From: Paenibacillus gyeongsangnamensis
GTDB taxonomy: Bacteria; Bacillota; Bacilli; Paenibacillales; NBRC-103111
Direction of reading: 5' to 3'
DNA length: 64,000 bases
NCBI RefSeq assembly: GCF_027533625.1
Contig: NZ_JAQAGZ010000023.1
Span: 1-64,000, forward strand
Shown here: positions 24,287 to 31,997 of the stretch, one piece after another
How positions within the stretch are numbered: the stretch's first letter is position 1
How the letters are laid out: the number at the start of each line of letters is the position of its first letter
The notes under the pieces: generated by a model
The model's database searches: none
What the model was told of the DNA's origin: nothing
Seen by the model: the letters and a program-made list of their open reading frames with translations, nothing else
Made by a program: the position numbers and the translations under genes

Positions 24287-25406
24287 ATGAGCTTGGCTGG
24301 AATGACGGAATGGAGCCGTAAGCCCTTGAAGCTGCGCCTCAACCGGGTGTGGCGCACCTACCGTGGAGGCTTGCTGCTGGAGCAGTGGCAGGGACTTGCC
24401 CGGCCGCAGGACAGCGACTGTCCGGAGGAATGGGTCGCTTCGCTTGTCCGAGCGCGGAATGCGGGACGCGAGCACTTGGTTGAAGGATTAAGCGTGATCG
24501 ATTCGGCTGACGGCTCCGATATGACGTTGATCGAGGCGATTGAGTCGGCTCCGGAAGGCTTTCTCGGCCGCAGGCATGTTAGCGCTTACGGCAGTACGAC
24601 GGGTGTTTTTGACGAAAATATTGGATTCGGGGGAACGGCTGACGATCCAAGTGCATCCGGACCGTCCGACGGCGAAGGCGCTGTTCGGCTCCGATTACGG
24701 CAAGACAGAGGCCTGGTACATTATCGGCGGCAGGGAGATCGACGGAGAAGCGCCTTACGTCTTATACGGCTTTAAACCGGGGATGACCCGGGAACGCTGG
24801 GAGGCGCTGTTCGAGAGCCAGGATATCGAAGGCATGGTCTGTGCTTTGAACAAAATCCGGGTGGAGCCCGGTCAAGTCTTCCTGGTCAAAGGAGGCATGC
24901 CTCACGCCATTGGCCCGGGCTGCTTGATGGTGGAAATTCAGGAGCCGACGGATCTGACCATCCGCGTGGAACGTACGACGCCTTCGGGCAATGTCATACC
25001 CGACTTCATGTGCCACCAAGGAGCGGGGTTCGAGCGGATGTTCGATTGTTTTCATTATGAGACGATGGAGCCCGAAGAGGTGATAGGGAGGTTTTGCCTG
25101 AACCCGCGGGTCCTGGTGCGGAATGAACAATACATAGAGCAAGCGCTGATTACTTATGAGGATATGCCGTATTTTGCCTTGACCAGGCTTGATATCGAAC
25201 AAACCTGCACGCTGCGGCAGGAAGACAGCTTCTCCGCGTTGGTCGGCATTAGCGGCTCCGGCGTCCTGGAGTGGGAGGAGGGGAGCTTGGAGCTGAAGCA
25301 GGGCGAGCAGCTGCTCTTGCCTGCCGGCGTAGCATCCGTCCGATTGACGAGGCGCTCGCAAGAACCATGGCAGCTGGTGAGATGCTTCCCGCCCAAGCCC
25401 CTCTAG
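24287..25406 (+). pseudogene. manA: class I mannose-6-phosphate isomerase with a frameshift
   Basis: Two overlapping frames together encode a type I mannose-6-phosphate isomerase (fructose-6-P/mannose-6-P). The first (to about 24605) gives PLKLRLNRVWRTYRGG...HVSAYGSTTGVF; the second continues FLTKILDSGERLTIQVHPDR, then YGKTEAWYII, GGMPHAIGPG and the C-terminal cupin. Reading T6 instead of T5 at 24606-24610 would join the frames as GVFLTKILDSG. So either a one-base deletion has inactivated the gene or this is a sequencing slip. The zinc-site Gln-x-His and Glu are in the second part. Start near TTG 24293 or ATG 24302. Confidence 0.8.
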
Positions 25407-25440
25407 CCGGAGCGGCATTCCATCCCCGGCTGAATATAGA

Positions 25441-25487
25441 ACAATGTCCCGGTTGAGAAGACTTAACCCGGACATTGTTTTTTTTTT
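25441..25487 (+). terminator. terminator after manA
   Basis: ACAATGTCC and GGACATTGT bound an imperfect hairpin, followed by nine T. It also lies just past the stop of the convergent Q/N-rich gene. Confidence 0.85.
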
Positions 25488-25494
25488 GTATATA

Positions 25495-26172
25495 TTACTG
25501 CATCTGGCCTTGGCTTTGACCGGAATCCTCCGAAACGATGTCCGACAATTGATCGAGCATGTTGTTCATCGTTTTGAGATACAGCATGATCAGGTCTTCC
25601 TCCGACAGCGTCTTCTCCCCCGGGTTGCTTGCGGTATAATCGTCCAGCTTCTGCTCGAGGCCCGTCAGCAGCTTCTGCAGCTGCATGAAATCGTTGGCGA
25701 TATCGACCAGCTGGCTGCTGCTGTTCTGATTATTCTGATTTCCCGAGCTATTATTATTGTTTTGCCGCCGGCCTTGATTTTGCTGTTGTCCTTGAGAAAA
25801 CTGTTGTCCTTGATCTTGATCCTGATTTTGCCATTGGTTCTGACCCTGACCCTGACCTTGATTCTGTCTTTGATCCTGCCCTTGTCCGCCGTCCTGCCCG
25901 TAGCCCGGCCCTTGTCCCGGGCCCTGCCGCTGATCACGGCCCTGATTGCCATACCCGCCTTGGGCTTGCTGCCCGCCTTGATTCCCGTTCTGGTTCCAGT
26001 TTCCATTTCCGTTTTGGTTCTGGTTCTGGTTTTGGTTCAGGTTCTTCTGCAGCTCCATGAACATCGCTTGACTCTGGATCAATCGCTTGATTTCCGTCAG
26101 CTCCATCACCAGGGTTTGGTTTTGTTCTGCCAATTCGTCAATTTGTCCCTTTAATTCGCGGTTGCTGATCAT
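25495..26172 (-). CDS. Q/N/G-rich low-complexity protein with helical ends
   Basis: A 225-residue protein in three parts: an N-terminal coiled coil (NRELKGQIDELAEQNQTLVM, residues 1-44), a low-complexity middle of about 110 residues made almost only of Q, N and G (about 45-153), and a helical C-terminus (QLVDIANDFMQLQKLLTGLE, 154-225). The middle has the composition of prion-like or phase-separating domains. No signal peptide. I do not recognise the family; coat or envelope-associated roles are possible in spore formers but not shown by the sequence. Convergent with manA and divergent from pepF. Confidence 0.75.
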   Translation of the reverse strand: MISNRELKGQIDELAEQNQTLVMELTEIKRLIQSQAMFMELQKNLNQNQNQNQNGNGNWNQNGNQGGQQAQGGYGNQGRDQRQGPGQGPGYGQDGGQGQDQRQNQGQGQGQNQWQNQDQDQGQQFSQGQQQNQGRRQNNNNSSGNQNNQNSSSQLVDIANDFMQLQKLLTGLEQKLDDYTASNPGEKTLSEEDLIMLYLKTMNNMLDQLSDIVSEDSGQSQGQMQ

Positions 26173-26342
26173 GTTCGGTTGGCCCCTTACTTCAGTTTTC
26201 TTTATATTTTTCCAATTGCGCCCCCTTTATCCATCCGTTTCGGGAAGCCCTTTGTGCGGAAAAAGGATATTTTGCCCAAATCCGCGAATATCTTAGGTGT
26301 AGGCTCATCTCATTCCCCACAAAAAGGATGTGTTTCCAAAAG

Positions 26343-28127
26343 ATGAAAAAGCCCTTGCAAAGAACGGAAATTCCCGTTCACGAAAAATGGGATTTAACGC
26401 ATATTTACCCCGGCCTCGAGGCATGGGAGGACGATTACGGACGGGCGCTGACCCTGATGGCGGAAGCCGCGTCATACGAGGACCGGATCGACAGCGGGGC
26501 GCAGCTGCTCGCCTTTCTGCGAACGAACGAGGAGCTCTCGTTCCTGTATGAGAAGCTGTTCGTCTACAGCTCGCTGAGGCAGGATGAGGATACGAGAGTG
26601 ACGGAAACCCAAGCGCTGCTGGACAAGGCGAGGAGCCTGGGCGTCAAGATCAAGTCCGCGGTGTCCTACTTCCGGCCTTTCCTGCTGAGTCTGGAGAAGG
26701 AAACGCTGGATCGCTTCATCGGGGAAGAGTCGGGACTCGACTATTTCAAAAAGGATTTGTACGAGGAATTCAAGTACAAGCCGCACGTGCTCAGCAAAGA
26801 CAAGGAAGAGGTGCTGGCTCAGCTGGGCGAGGTCCTGTCCGTGCCGAAGACTGTCTTCGGCATGATCAACAACGCCGATATCCGGTTCGGCGATGTAACG
26901 GGCGAGGACGGAGAGAAGGTCGAGCTCACCCGGGGCATGTACGCCCGCATTCTGGAAGGGACGGACCGGGAGAAGCGGACGGAAGCTTTTCACGCGTACT
27001 ATAAACCTTATGTGGGACTGAAAAATACGATTGCCTCCACGCTGGCCTCTTCCGTAAAGAGCAACGTGCTCTTCTCCAGGTTGCGGGGCTACGAGTCGCC
27101 GCTGCAGCGCTCGCTGTTCGCGGATAATGTGCCGGTATCGGTCTACGATAATCTGATTCAGACGACGAAGAACCACCTGGCGCCGATGAATCGTTATATC
27201 GATTACCGCAAGAAGCGGCTTGGTCTCGAAGAGCTGCGCGTATACGACCTCAGCGTGCCGCTTGTGGAGGATTTCCAGCTCGAGATGCCGTACGGGGAAG
27301 CTTACGAGACGATGCTGCAGGGGTTAGTGCCGCTCGGTGAGGAGTATATGGGCATTCTGACGCAGGCCCGAACGTCCGGGTGGATCGATGTACGCGAGTC
27401 GCAGGGCAAACGCTCGGGCGCTTACTGCTGGGGGCCGTACGGAACCCATCCTTACGTGCTGCTGAACTACAATGAAACGCTGGACAGCTTGTTCACCCTG
27501 GCGCACGAGATGGGCCATGCGATGCATTCCTGCTTGTCCGACGCGAATCAGCCCAGGATCTCCGCCCAGTACACGATCTTCGTGGCCGAGGTTGCGAGCA
27601 CAGTGAACGAGGTGCTCCTGATCCAGCATTTGCTCGGGACCACGAGCGATCCGAAGCTGAAGCGGTACCTGCTGAATCATTTTATCGACACCATCAAAGG
27701 GACGTTCTTTACCCAGGTCATGTTCGCCGAATTCGAGAAAATCGTGCACGAGAAGTGCGCGGCGGGCGAGGCGCTTACGGCCGACGCGTTCAGCGAGGTG
27801 TACCTGTCCCTGTTCCAGACGTACAACCCGGGAGTCGTGACCGACCCCGAGCTGCAGTACGGCTGGTCGCGCATCCCGCACTTCTATAATGCGTTCTACG
27901 TGTACAAATACGCGACGGGTATCGCTTCCGCGGTCCGCATCGCTTCCCGCATTCTCGAAGGCGATCAAGGGACGGTGGAATCGTACCTGGCCTTCCTGAA
28001 GAGCGGGGGCTCGGAATATCCGCTGGAGCTGCTCCGTCGAACAGGCGTGGACCTAATGACGCCGGAGCCGATCACGGAATTACTGCTTTTGTTCGACAAG
28101 CTCGTCGGACAGCTGGAAGCTCTATAA
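26343..28127 (+). CDS. pepF: oligoendopeptidase F (M3B metallopeptidase)
   Basis: A cytoplasmic zinc peptidase of about 594 residues that cleaves short oligopeptides. The zinc motif HEMGHAMH and the downstream Glu in EVASTVNEVL are visible, as is the N-terminal PEPF domain (KWDLTHIYPGLEAWEDDYGR). ATG 26343 gives the family-like start MKKPLQRTEIPVHEKWDL; the ATG at 26328 abuts the AAAAGG site. Length matches the family. Divergent from the Q/N-rich gene with about 155 bp between. A hairpin follows at 28145. Confidence 0.95.
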   Translation: MKKPLQRTEIPVHEKWDLTHIYPGLEAWEDDYGRALTLMAEAASYEDRIDSGAQLLAFLRTNEELSFLYEKLFVYSSLRQDEDTRVTETQALLDKARSLGVKIKSAVSYFRPFLLSLEKETLDRFIGEESGLDYFKKDLYEEFKYKPHVLSKDKEEVLAQLGEVLSVPKTVFGMINNADIRFGDVTGEDGEKVELTRGMYARILEGTDREKRTEAFHAYYKPYVGLKNTIASTLASSVKSNVLFSRLRGYESPLQRSLFADNVPVSVYDNLIQTTKNHLAPMNRYIDYRKKRLGLEELRVYDLSVPLVEDFQLEMPYGEAYETMLQGLVPLGEEYMGILTQARTSGWIDVRESQGKRSGAYCWGPYGTHPYVLLNYNETLDSLFTLAHEMGHAMHSCLSDANQPRISAQYTIFVAEVASTVNEVLLIQHLLGTTSDPKLKRYLLNHFIDTIKGTFFTQVMFAEFEKIVHEKCAAGEALTADAFSEVYLSLFQTYNPGVVTDPELQYGWSRIPHFYNAFYVYKYATGIASAVRIASRILEGDQGTVESYLAFLKSGGSEYPLELLRRTGVDLMTPEPITELLLLFDKLVGQLEAL

Positions 28128-28144
28128 ATCATCGTTTACAGACG

Positions 28145-28177
28145 AGAGGCTGCACGAGATTCTTCTCGGCAGCCTCT
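28145..28177. terminator. hairpin between pepF and a convergent small gene
   Basis: AGAGGCTGC and GCAGCCTCT with an inner CGAGA/TCTCG form a long stem, but no U-tract follows on either strand. It is a plausible bidirectional barrier or processed 3' end. Confidence 0.45.
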
Positions 28178-28195
28178 ACCCTTGTTCCGTCCGTT

Positions 28196-28387
28196 TCAGC
28201 TCGTATGTACAAGCGTCTTCTCTACTATTCCGCATTTCTTAGCGAGCGTTGGCCAGTAATACACGAACAATTCTTTCCACCGGTCCTCCGGCAGGATGTT
28301 GATCCAAATCGCGATTTGATCGAGCTCCATCGTTTGAAGCGTCTGAATCGCATGTTCCTTGTCGCTCATGTCCTTAACGGTCAGCAC
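28196..28387 (-). CDS. hypothetical protein, 63 residues
   Basis: A small helical protein (MLTVKDMSDKEHAIQTLQTM...) with a Trp/Tyr-rich centre (AIWINILPEDRWKELFVYYW). Start set at GTG 28387 because AGGTGG lies 5 nt upstream. It runs towards pepF. No family recognised. Confidence 0.5.
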   Translation of the reverse strand: MLTVKDMSDKEHAIQTLQTMELDQIAIWINILPEDRWKELFVYYWPTLAKKCGIVEKTLVHTS

Positions 28388-28578
28388 TTGAACCACCTCA
28401 GTCCTCAGAATTCCAACAAAATATGTATATGCAGGGATTCCGGAAAGTGTTACAAGGCGTTTTCATTTTTTTTCATCGGTTTCCCGCCCCAGGAAGCGGA
28501 AGCTGCTCCTCGCTCCGCAGTCTTACCGAGGAGCTTCCGGCAAGGCAAATCTTGCGCTCAAGGAAGGTTTAGGTTTAG

Positions 28579-28680
28579 TTGATAAAAATTTATAAGTTTT
28601 CGTAGCTTACAGCTTCGCATCAACCTTGGTAAACGCGCTGGTCCTTGTAAGACAAGGACGGCGTAGCCGTTTATCCTGGT
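28579..28680 (+). repeat. dispersed 102-nt structured element, copy B
   Basis: Second copy of the element at 845-946, same strand, no gaps. Here the hairpin is GTCCTTGT-AAG-ACAAGGAC (two base pairs longer than in copy A) within an outer stem GGTAAACG/CGTTTATC. It ends 60 bp before the PAP2 start. A further hairpin (28497-28541, GGAAGC...GCTTCC) precedes it. Confidence 0.6.
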
Positions 28681-28740
28681 CAAGAGATGAACACAATAGG
28701 ATGCAGATATGGGAAGTATGCCGAGGGGAGGAATGGCGGA

Positions 28741-29385
28741 TTGAACCTGATCAAACAGCTTCTTACGGGCGCACTGCTGATCGGAATCGGATGCGCCGTC
28801 GGATTCTTTATCATTGCTCTGCTGATCAGCGACAAACGAATCGATGCTTTCGACGCAGGGATCATTTCGGCCGTCGGCAAGCTGGAATCTCCGGGATTAA
28901 CGAAGGTGATGATTTTCTTTACAACGATCGGGGCGGGATGGCCCGCCGTGCTGATTACGGCCGGCATGATGATGGGGCTGTACGTCTGGGTCCGCCAACG
29001 CAGGGAGCTGATCCTGCTCGCCGCAGTGGCCGTCGGCTCCGCGGCGCTCAATACCGTGCTGAAGCTCCTGTTTCGCCGCGCCCGTCCTACGCTCCACCGG
29101 ATCGTTGAGGCGACGGGCTACAGCTTCCCGAGCGGCCATTCGATGGCTGCCTTTACCCTGTACGGGCTCATGGTTTTCCTGCTCTGGAAGCATATCCCTA
29201 GTGCTGCGGGGCGGGTCGCCATGATCATACTCGGCACGTTCATGATCTTCATGATCGGACTCAGCCGCATTTATCTCGGCGTCCATTACCCAAGCGACGT
29301 GCTTGGGGGATTCCTCGCCAGCGGCTGCTGGCTTACGGTGTCCATCTGGTTCTACCAGCGCTACCAGGACCGGCACGCTAGGTGA
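28741..29385 (+). CDS. PAP2-family membrane phosphatase
   Basis: A 214-residue membrane protein with six helices and the three acid-phosphatase motifs: KLLFRRARP, SFPSGHSMAAF and SRIYLGVHYPSD. Such enzymes dephosphorylate undecaprenyl diphosphate or phosphatidylglycerol phosphate at the outer membrane face; which one applies is not visible. TTG 28741 is the likely start because GGGGAGG lies 10 nt upstream. The structured 102-nt element (28579-28680) lies in the leader region, so a cis-regulatory role there is conceivable. Confidence 0.9.
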   Translation: MNLIKQLLTGALLIGIGCAVGFFIIALLISDKRIDAFDAGIISAVGKLESPGLTKVMIFFTTIGAGWPAVLITAGMMMGLYVWVRQRRELILLAAVAVGSAALNTVLKLLFRRARPTLHRIVEATGYSFPSGHSMAAFTLYGLMVFLLWKHIPSAAGRVAMIILGTFMIFMIGLSRIYLGVHYPSDVLGGFLASGCWLTVSIWFYQRYQDRHAR

Positions 29386-29413
29386 ATCCGCATTGACTGG
29401 ACGTGTAAATAAA

Positions 29414-29583
29414 AAAGGCCTGCAAGGAGCTTTTTAACGATACAGAAAGTTTAAGTTCGCTAAAGCATTAAAGCGGACTGCAACTTTCTGTAGCAAGAAA
29501 AACTTCCGCTAAAAACGGTCTGGCTACATTGAAGGACTCCGATAAGGAGTTTTTCTTATAAAATCCGGCTCCCGCAGGCCTTT
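29414..29583. repeat. nested inverted-repeat element between convergent genes
   Basis: Outer inverted repeat AAAGGCCTGC (29414-29423) / GCAGGCCTTT (29574-29583). Inside, TACAGAAAGTT (29441-29451) / AACTTTCTGTA (29482-29492) with an inner AGTTCGC/GCGGACT stem. A short terminator-like hairpin ACTCC-GATAA-GGAGT-TTTTT ends at 29555. AAGGAGCTTTTT (29425-29436) and AAGGAGTTTTTC (29544-29555) are near-direct repeats flanking the inner element. It looks like a short mobile palindrome inserted into a bidirectional terminator between PAP2 and the chemoreceptor. Confidence 0.5.
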
Positions 29584-29593
29584 ATGCAGTTTC

Positions 29594-31294
29594 TTAGAGC
29601 CGGAAATGACGGATCGATTCCTTGAGCTCCTCCGCGAGGCTGGCCAGCTGGCCGGCGCCGTCTTTCATCCGCTCCATGGAAGCGAGCTGCCGCTCGGACG
29701 CCGAGGAGACGCTAAGCGTCTTGTCGGTAGAGGCCTGAGCGATGGAAGCGGTGGAGGCGACGGAAGCGGCGACCTCCTGCGCTGCCGCAGACATCTCTTC
29801 CGATGTCGCGGACACCTCTTGAATATCGTCGTTCAAGCTGCGAACGGACTGCACGATCCCCCGGAACGTCCGGCCCGATTCGCTGACGATGGCGATGCCG
29901 CCCTGCACCTGCTTCGAGACTTCGCTCATCGATTGGATCGTATCCAGCATTTCCTCCTGAATGGCGGCAATCCGGCCCGCGATTTCCTTCGCGGAGCTGT
30001 CGGACTGCTCCGCCAGCTTCTTCACCTCGGCTGCGACGACGGCGAAGCCTTGACCGGCCTCTCCGGCCCGGGCGGCCTCGATGGAGGCGTTCAGCGCGAG
30101 CAGGTTCGTTTGATTGGATATTTCGGAGATGAGCTTTACGATGCCGCCGATTTCCTGCGAACGGTCGTTCAGCTGGCGAATCCGTTCGGAGGCTTGCTCC
30201 GTCAGAACGGAGATAGCGTTCATCTGCCGCTCCGCTTCGTTCATAGCTTCGGTGCCTTGAGTAGCCTGCTCCGTCGTGTGACCGAACTTGTCCGCCATCA
30301 TCGAGGTCGTCTCCGAGATGCGGTTGATGCCGGAGGCCATCTCTTCCATCGCGACGGCCGTTTCGCGCGCCGTCATCATCTGCTCCTGCGCGCCGCCGGC
30401 CACTTCCTTCACCGAGTCTGCGATTTGGTAGGAAGCCTCAGTCGTATGGACCGCGCCCTCCGCCAGCATGCCGGACAGCTCGGTCACACGCCCCGACGCT
30501 TCCATCGAGCGGCTGATCGCCTGATGCAGCTGGGCAATCATCCGGTTGAACGCGTCCGCCAGCCGGCCGATTTCATCGCGGCTGCGGGAATGCATTCCGG
30601 CCACGGTTAAATTGCCTTCCGATACCTGCACGATATTCCGCGTAACGGCTTGTAGGGGGCGCGATAGGGCATAGATAAAATAGACGTTGATTCCTCCGGT
30701 AATGAGCACGCCTACGGCCAGAATGATGTAAATCCAGATGAGGCTGCCGGCATAAGCCGCCTTGGCGCTGCCCGCCGATTGCTGTGCACCTTCATGGTTA
30801 TGGCCCACAAGCTTCTCCAGATGTCCCTGCATTTCATCGAATACCTTCGCGCCGCTGTCGATCAGGACGAGCGCGTCTTTAGCCGAACCCGCTTTGCTCG
30901 CGACCAACGTCCGCTGCGTATTTTTTTTGAATTCCTCCCAGGACGACTGGAAAGCGGCGAAGGTTGCTTTTTCTTCGTCCGAAGCGATTTGCTTCTCATA
31001 ATTGGACATATCGCTGCCGACGGAATTATAAATATCGGCGATCGCATTTTCCATATTTTTACGATCGGTTTCGTCGCTGCGGTCTTTGTAACGGTACACC
31101 AGATTGAGAACGTGCTCGGTTTCAAAATGGATACGGTTAATCGTTTCAACCTTGGGCATCCAATTCCCGGTGACCTGCTCCACTTGACGCTGGATAAACA
31201 TCATCCGGTTGATAGAAAGCGAAGCGGTGACAATGACTAAGAGCTGCATGACGATAAAGGCGAAGGTAAGCTTGCGGCTGACGGTCCATTTCAT
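29594..31294 (-). CDS. methyl-accepting chemotaxis protein (four-helix-bundle sensor)
   Basis: A 566-residue chemoreceptor of classical layout: first membrane helix (KLTFAFIVMQLLVIVTASLS), an extracytoplasmic four-helix-bundle sensor (about 30-185), second helix (WIYIILAVGVLITGGINVYF), HAMP (SRPLQAVTRNIVQVSEGNL) and signalling domain with SEISNQTNLLALNASIEAAR. It reports a ligand to CheA/CheW, none of which are in this window. GGGGTG precedes ATG 31294. Convergent with PAP2. Confidence 0.94.
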   Translation of the reverse strand: MKWTVSRKLTFAFIVMQLLVIVTASLSINRMMFIQRQVEQVTGNWMPKVETINRIHFETEHVLNLVYRYKDRSDETDRKNMENAIADIYNSVGSDMSNYEKQIASDEEKATFAAFQSSWEEFKKNTQRTLVASKAGSAKDALVLIDSGAKVFDEMQGHLEKLVGHNHEGAQQSAGSAKAAYAGSLIWIYIILAVGVLITGGINVYFIYALSRPLQAVTRNIVQVSEGNLTVAGMHSRSRDEIGRLADAFNRMIAQLHQAISRSMEASGRVTELSGMLAEGAVHTTEASYQIADSVKEVAGGAQEQMMTARETAVAMEEMASGINRISETTSMMADKFGHTTEQATQGTEAMNEAERQMNAISVLTEQASERIRQLNDRSQEIGGIVKLISEISNQTNLLALNASIEAARAGEAGQGFAVVAAEVKKLAEQSDSSAKEIAGRIAAIQEEMLDTIQSMSEVSKQVQGGIAIVSESGRTFRGIVQSVRSLNDDIQEVSATSEEMSAAAQEVAASVASTASIAQASTDKTLSVSSASERQLASMERMKDGAGQLASLAEELKESIRHFRL

Positions 31295-31411
31295 GTTCTA
31301 TTGACACCCCATGCGATGTAATCTGATGCGTTTTCTGAGATATCGTATTCGACATATTTCACTATTTTCCTTTTTTATCTAATGGTCAATTTCGCACGGG
31401 GCAAAATGTGG

Positions 31412-31441
31412 TAGACACGCCTCCGAACCGCATGCTATCAT
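31412..31441 (+). promoter_or_regulatory. possible promoter of the cobalamin operon
   Basis: TAGACA (31412-31417) and TATCAT (31436-31441) with an 18-bp spacer, about 50 bp before the riboswitch. Both hexamers deviate from consensus. Confidence 0.4.
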
Positions 31442-31491
31442 TAAAACAATCGCAGCCGGAACCGCTGCTTATTGTCTAATTGCATAGTCAT

Positions 31492-31671
31492 AGAACGGGT
31501 GCCGAATTTCCTGTATGCCAGGGTTCGGCTTAAAAGGGAAGCCGGTGCAAGTCCGGCACGGTCCCGCCACTGTAAGCTGGGAGCCATCCGCAGGGGAAGC
31601 CACTGCCGCACAAAGCGGCGGGAAGGCCGCGGATGCGCGTTGAGCAGCAAGTCAGGAGACCTGCCTGTTCT
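31492..31671 (+). ncRNA. cobalamin (B12) riboswitch
   Basis: The hallmark B12 box AAGCCGGTGCAAGTCCGGCA and the following CGGTCCCGCCACTGTAA are present, with GGGAAGGC and AAGTCAGGAGACCTGCC downstream, as in AdoCbl riboswitches. A closing P1 can be drawn between AGAACGG (31492-31498) and CTGTTCT (31665-31671). It precedes the cbi operon and a terminator, so B12 would shut transcription off. Confidence 0.95.
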
Positions 31672-31817
31672 CTTGTCGCCATGGAACCTACGCGGATAGG
31701 GAGGTGGACGGGAACGGTAACAGGGGAGCCCTTCGTTCGTTTTGCAAGCATTCGTTAGACCGGGTGCGGTGCAAAGCTGCGGGCAGGCGGCACACCGGGA
31801 CCTATCGTTTATCGCCT

Positions 31818-31849
31818 AAGCATCTTTCCGTGAGGAAGGATGCTTTTTT
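31818..31849 (+). terminator. terminator of the B12 riboswitch leader
   Basis: AAGCATCTTTCC and GGAAGGATGCTT form a near-perfect stem followed by TTTTTT. It lies 150 nt after the riboswitch and 150 nt before the first cbi gene; the likely regulated terminator. Confidence 0.8.
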
Positions 31850-31997
31850 GCGTTCCATTCCCATAAGAAATAAAGAGCGGCTTTTCGGGCGAAGACAGAC
31901 TTGGCTGCATGCGCTCCGGCATATTTAAGGGATAAAAAAGTCCGGCGGATAAGCAGCGGCCTTTTATTCACTGGACTTATAAAGAGGAGGAACGATC

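Noticed and set aside
31441..31928. Short ORFs on both strands across the cobalamin riboswitch and its terminator
   Set aside because: They overlap conserved riboswitch helices and have no supported start; the RNA explains the sequence.
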